The notes under the pieces are model-generated. The model had not been told where the DNA came from. It saw only the letters and a program-made list of their open reading frames with translations, and did not search any database. From Desulfohalobiaceae bacterium (GTDB lineage Bacteria > Desulfobacterota > Desulfovibrionia > Desulfovibrionales > Desulfothermaceae): 8,001 nt of DNA. Below, one piece after another: positions 6,074 through 8,001 of the stretch. The number at the start of each line of letters is the position of its first letter. Position 1 is the first letter of the stretch. The position numbers and the translations under genes were made by a program. Location of the stretch: assembly GCA_021737115.1 (NCBI GenBank), contig JAIPER010000154.1:1-8001 (forward strand). The letters are read 5' to 3'.

Positions 6074-6382
6074 ATGTATGCGATCGTTGAAAATTCCGGC
6101 AGGCAATATAAGGTTCAAGAGGGGCAGATCCTGAATGTAGAGAAACTCGAGGCCGATGTCGGTAGCGAGGTCGTGCTGGATTCAGTGCTTCTGGTTCACG
6201 GTGAGGACGGGGTCAATGTCGGCTCTCCCTATGTCCCGGGCAAGGTTGCCTGTGAGGTGGTCGAGCATGGACGGGAGAAGAAGGTGGTAGTCTTCAAGCA
6301 CAAGAAACGAAAGGATTACCGCCGCAAGGCCGGCCACAGGCAATGGTACACCAGGTTGAAGGTCAAGGGTATTGAAATCTAG
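6074..6382 (+). CDS. rplU: 50S ribosomal protein L21
   Basis: L21 is an early-binding protein of the large subunit that contacts 23S rRNA and neighbours L20. The 102 residues begin MYAIVENSGRQYKVQEG and carry the family features: the GxPYV segment (VGSPYVPGKV), and the basic tail KHKKRKDYRRKAGHRQWYT ending in LKVKGIEI. The start at 6074 is set by GGAGG at 6061-6065, 8 bases upstream. An earlier in-frame ATG at 6044 would add ten residues not found in L21 and would place the Shine-Dalgarno inside the gene. It is the first gene of the conserved rplU-rpmA-obgE order, with rpmA nine bases downstream. Confidence 0.97.
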   Translation: MYAIVENSGRQYKVQEGQILNVEKLEADVGSEVVLDSVLLVHGEDGVNVGSPYVPGKVACEVVEHGREKKVVVFKHKKRKDYRRKAGHRQWYTRLKVKGIEI

Positions 6383-6391
6383 GAGGCGGAC

Positions 6392-6658
6392 ATGGCACAT
6401 AAAAAAGCAGGGGGAAGCTCCCGCAACGGACGGGACAGCCAGGGACAACGAAGAGGCGTGAAAAAATTCGGCGGGCAAAATGTCAAGGCCGGCCAGATTC
6501 TGGTCAGACAGCTCGGGACCAGGGTCCATCCCGGTGATAATGTCGGGATGGGAAGGGATTACACCTTGTTTGCCAAGGCGGACGGCCATGTCAAATACGA
6601 AAAGTATACCCGAAAACGGAAGGTCAAAACAAAGGTCAGTATTGAGACTGCCGCCTGA
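6392..6658 (+). CDS. rpmA: 50S ribosomal protein L27
   Basis: L27 is a large-subunit protein whose N-terminal tail reaches toward the peptidyl transferase centre. The 88 residues show MAHKKAGGSSRNGRDSQGQR at the start, VRQLGTRVHPGDNVGMGRDYTLFA-type sequence at about 38-61, and the basic end with KYEKYTRKRKVK. The protein begins directly at the mature AHKKAGG sequence, with no extension needing protease removal as in Firmicutes. GGAGG (6382-6386) overlaps the rplU stop codon and stands 5 bases before the ATG, so the two genes are translationally close and cotranscribed. Two hairpins follow before obgE. Confidence 0.97.
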   Translation: MAHKKAGGSSRNGRDSQGQRRGVKKFGGQNVKAGQILVRQLGTRVHPGDNVGMGRDYTLFAKADGHVKYEKYTRKRKVKTKVSIETAA

Positions 6659-6665
6659 TGGCGAG

Positions 6666-6683
6666 GGCCGGTCTGCCCCGGCC
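6666..6683 (+). promoter_or_regulatory. Small GC-rich hairpin after rpmA
   Basis: GGCCGG (6666-6671) pairs with CCGGCC (6678-6683) around a 6-base loop, starting 7 bases after the rpmA stop. Only three Us follow, so it is a poor terminator by itself and may protect the upstream mRNA end. Part of it, TCTGCCCC at 6672-6679, can pair instead with GGGGCAGA at 6716-6723. Confidence 0.4.
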
Positions 6684-6737
6684 GTTTGAAGAAGGCGGGG
6701 AGAGACCTCACAGCAGGGGCAGAGCAGTCATTTACCG

Positions 6738-6768
6738 GGCGGAAGGGGTCACCTTCCGCCTTTTTTTT
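6738..6768 (+). terminator. Intrinsic terminator between rpmA and obgE
   Basis: A perfect 9-bp GC-rich stem, GGCGGAAGG (6738-6746) with CCTTCCGCC (6752-6760), has a 5-base loop and is followed at once by eight Ts (6761-6768). This is a classic Rho-independent terminator. It ends only 10 bases before the obgE ATG, and no promoter is visible between it and the gene. It therefore probably lets only part of the rplU-rpmA transcripts continue into obgE, keeping the GTPase well below ribosomal protein levels. Confidence 0.88.
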
Positions 6769-6778
6769 GGTGCTTGTT

Positions 6779-7783
6779 ATGAAATTTGTGGATGAAGCAG
6801 TCATTTTGGTCCGTTCAGGGAAAGGGGGCAGCGGTTGCGTCTCCTTCCGCAGGGAAAAGTATATTCCCAAGGGGGGGCCGGACGGGGGTGACGGCGGCAA
6901 AGGAGGGGATGTCGTGCTTACGGTTCAGACCGACAAGCTGACCCTCTACGATTTGCGTCTACAGAAGAGTTACTCTGCGGAAAACGGCCGCCCGGGAAAA
7001 GGGCAGGCAAAACATGGCCGTTCCGGCAGGGACCTTGTCCTGGAGGTTCCGGCAGGGACCCTTGTTCTTGAAGTTGCCGAGAACGGATCCAGAACGGTGC
7101 TCGCTGATCTCAGCGAAAAGGGGCAGACATTCACCGCTGTTCACGGCGGCCGGGGAGGCAAAGGCAATAGCCATTTCAAGTCCTCCACCATGCGCACCCC
7201 CAGATTCGCCCAGCCAGGTGAACCCGGGCAGGAAAAGAAGCTGGCCCTGGAATTGAAACTGATCGCCGACGTCGGCTTGATCGGCTTGCCCAATGCCGGC
7301 AAATCCACGTTTCTCTCCAGGGTCTCCGCAGCCCGGCCAGAGATCGGGTCCTACCCCTTCACCACCCTCACGCCCAGGTTGGGAGTCGTCCAGGATGATC
7401 AGGGCAATCGGATGGTCATCGCCGATATTCCAGGCCTGATCGAGGGGGCCCATTGGGGACACGGCCTGGGCGACCGTTTTCTAAAGCATGTGCAGCGGAC
7501 CAGGGTGCTGATCCACCTGCTCAGCGTAGAGGACATCTCCCTGGATGATCCCTGGGCCGGATTTGAATTGGTGAATCAGGAACTAAAAAGCTTTGATCCG
7601 GAACTGGTAGAAAAAAAGCAGATCCTTGTCGTGAACAAGATCGATCTCTGGCCTGCGGAAACACTCCGGGAGCTTCAGCAACAGGCACAAAAAGACAATT
7701 TTGAGGTGTTTTTCATCTCTGCCGAGTACTCTCGTGGTCTCAATGAGGTCCTCCAGGCTGTAAAATCCTTTATTTCCGGATAG
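6779..7783 (+). CDS. obgE: GTPase Obg/ObgE (CgtA)
   Basis: This is an essential ribosome-associated GTPase that aids late 50S assembly and links it to growth state. The 334 residues contain the glycine-rich Obg fold at about 1-158 (KGGPDGGDGGKGGDV, GGRGGKGNSHF) and the G domain after it. The G domain motifs are G1 GLPNAGKST at 169-177, G2 in PFTTLTP at 193-199, G3 DIPGLIEGA at 216-224, G4 NKID at 286-289 and G5 ISA at 313-315. The protein stops right after the G domain, so it lacks both the OCT domain of Gram-positive Obg and the long acidic tail of E. coli ObgE. The start is the ATG at 6779 (MKFVDEAVILV), which matches family N-termini. An in-frame ATG at 6686 would run through the terminator. 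The ribosome binding site is weak (GGTG at 6769-6772, just after the T-tract). Confidence 0.96.
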   Translation: MKFVDEAVILVRSGKGGSGCVSFRREKYIPKGGPDGGDGGKGGDVVLTVQTDKLTLYDLRLQKSYSAENGRPGKGQAKHGRSGRDLVLEVPAGTLVLEVAENGSRTVLADLSEKGQTFTAVHGGRGGKGNSHFKSSTMRTPRFAQPGEPGQEKKLALELKLIADVGLIGLPNAGKSTFLSRVSAARPEIGSYPFTTLTPRLGVVQDDQGNRMVIADIPGLIEGAHWGHGLGDRFLKHVQRTRVLIHLLSVEDISLDDPWAGFELVNQELKSFDPELVEKKQILVVNKIDLWPAETLRELQQQAQKDNFEVFFISAEYSRGLNEVLQAVKSFISG

Positions 7784-7792
7784 TTTGAACAA

Positions 7793-7812
7793 AAATGAGA
7801 AAGTTTTCATTT
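7793..7812 (+). terminator. Weak AT-rich hairpin after obgE
   Basis: AAATGA (7793-7798) pairs with TCATTT (7807-7812), and the stem can be extended inward by a G-U and an A-U pair. It starts 10 bases after the obgE stop. The stem is AT-rich and there is no U-tract after it, so it is at best a weak terminator or mRNA end stabiliser. Confidence 0.3.
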
Positions 7813-7816
7813 CCGG

Positions 7817-7845
7817 TTGACAGGTCCTGGTGATTTCTGTAGAAC
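7817..7845 (+). promoter_or_regulatory. Upstream tandem promoter (P1)
   Basis: A perfect -35 TTGACA (7817-7822) is followed after 17 bases by TAGAAC (7840-7845), a 4/6 match to the -10. A second, better promoter lies 92 bases downstream in the same direction. Tandem strong promoters are usual ahead of stable RNA operons. Confidence 0.5.
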
Positions 7846-7874
7846 CTCTCCTTCGCGCATTAGACATTTTCTGA

Positions 7875-7904
7875 TTCGGCCGGCTCGAAAAAAAGTTGGC
7901 CGAA
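7875..7904. repeat. 7-bp inverted repeat just upstream of P2
   Basis: TTCGGCC (7875-7881) and GGCCGAA (7898-7904) flank 16 bases that include a run of seven As. It ends 4 bases before the -35 of P2, a place suited to regulator binding. In a P1 transcript it would form a stem-loop. Confidence 0.35.
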
Positions 7905-7908
7905 GGCC

Positions 7909-7938
7909 TTGACAGGGGGGAGGGAATTTGTGTATATT
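7909..7938 (+). promoter_or_regulatory. Strong sigma70 promoter (P2) of a stable RNA
   Basis: TTGACA (7909-7914) and TATATT (7933-7938) are 18 bases apart, matching the consensus at 6/6 and 5/6. No protein start with a Shine-Dalgarno follows in the 60 bases left. A boxA-like motif begins 22 bases after the -10. This suggests an rRNA operon leader or another long untranslated RNA. Confidence 0.7.
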
Positions 7939-7959
7939 TCTCTTCTTCCGCAAGGGAGC

Positions 7960-7971
7960 GGTTCTTTGACA
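7960..7971 (+). promoter_or_regulatory. boxA-like antitermination motif
   Basis: GGTTCTTTGACAA closely resembles boxA (core TGCTCTTTAACA in E. coli), the RNA site bound by NusB-NusE to prevent early termination of rRNA. It sits in the expected place, shortly after a strong promoter. Similar boxA motifs also occur in CRISPR leaders, so the class of RNA remains open. Confidence 0.55.
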
Positions 7972-8001
7972 ATTAAATAGTGAGTTGGGTTCAAGAGTTT
8001 T

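Noticed and set aside
6686..6778. In-frame upstream start that would lengthen ObgE by 31 residues
   Set aside because: The extension would read through a clear intrinsic terminator, and ObgE proteins begin at MKFVDEA-like sequence, encoded from 6779.
7990..8001. Start of 16S rRNA (TTCAAGAGTTTT resembles the conserved AAGAGTTTGATC)
   Set aside because: The match breaks after AAGAGTTT and the window ends, and it would leave a leader of only about 45 bases after the promoter, too short for the usual 16S processing stem.

Overview
The window is a typical bacterial chromosomal segment: GC-rich coding sequence broken by two AT-rich intergenic islands. The proteins look Gram-negative. L27 starts directly at MAHKKAGG with no Firmicutes-type cleaved N-terminal extension, ObgE is a short form, and the L21/L27 sequences and gene order resemble sulfate-reducing Desulfovibrionales and relatives (Desulfobacterota, the former Deltaproteobacteria). 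That placement rests on recalled sequence likeness and is an inference.

Layout. From 2 to 154 there may be the 3' end of an unidentified plus-strand gene. It faces the minus-strand gene oppF, and a 21-bp perfect hairpin sits between them. From 5751 down to 209 everything reads leftward: ilvD (dihydroxy-acid dehydratase), an AT-rich gap with an inverted array of heptamer repeats, oppD (peptide ABC transporter ATPase), an M24-family Xaa-Pro-type peptidase, a second AT-rich gap, and oppF (second peptide ABC ATPase). From 6074 rightward lies the conserved rplU-rpmA-obgE cluster, with a strong intrinsic terminator ending just ahead of obgE. The last 200 bases hold two tandem sigma70-type promoters and a boxA-like motif, so a highly transcribed stable RNA, most likely an rRNA operon, probably begins beyond the right edge.

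How the genes work together. OppD and OppF are the paired ATPases of one oligopeptide/dipeptide importer, and the peptidase between them could cleave proline-containing peptides after uptake. No binding protein or permease gene lies in the window, so the membrane part must be encoded elsewhere. IlvD makes the 2-keto acid precursors of valine, leucine and isoleucine. L21 and L27 are 50S ribosomal proteins, and ObgE is the GTPase that assists late 50S assembly.

I found no clearly new system. The points most worth a second look are the terminator/attenuator-like leader of obgE, the heptamer repeat hairpin, the palindrome ahead of ilvD, the split oppD-peptidase-oppF arrangement, and the rRNA- or CRISPR-leader-like right edge.
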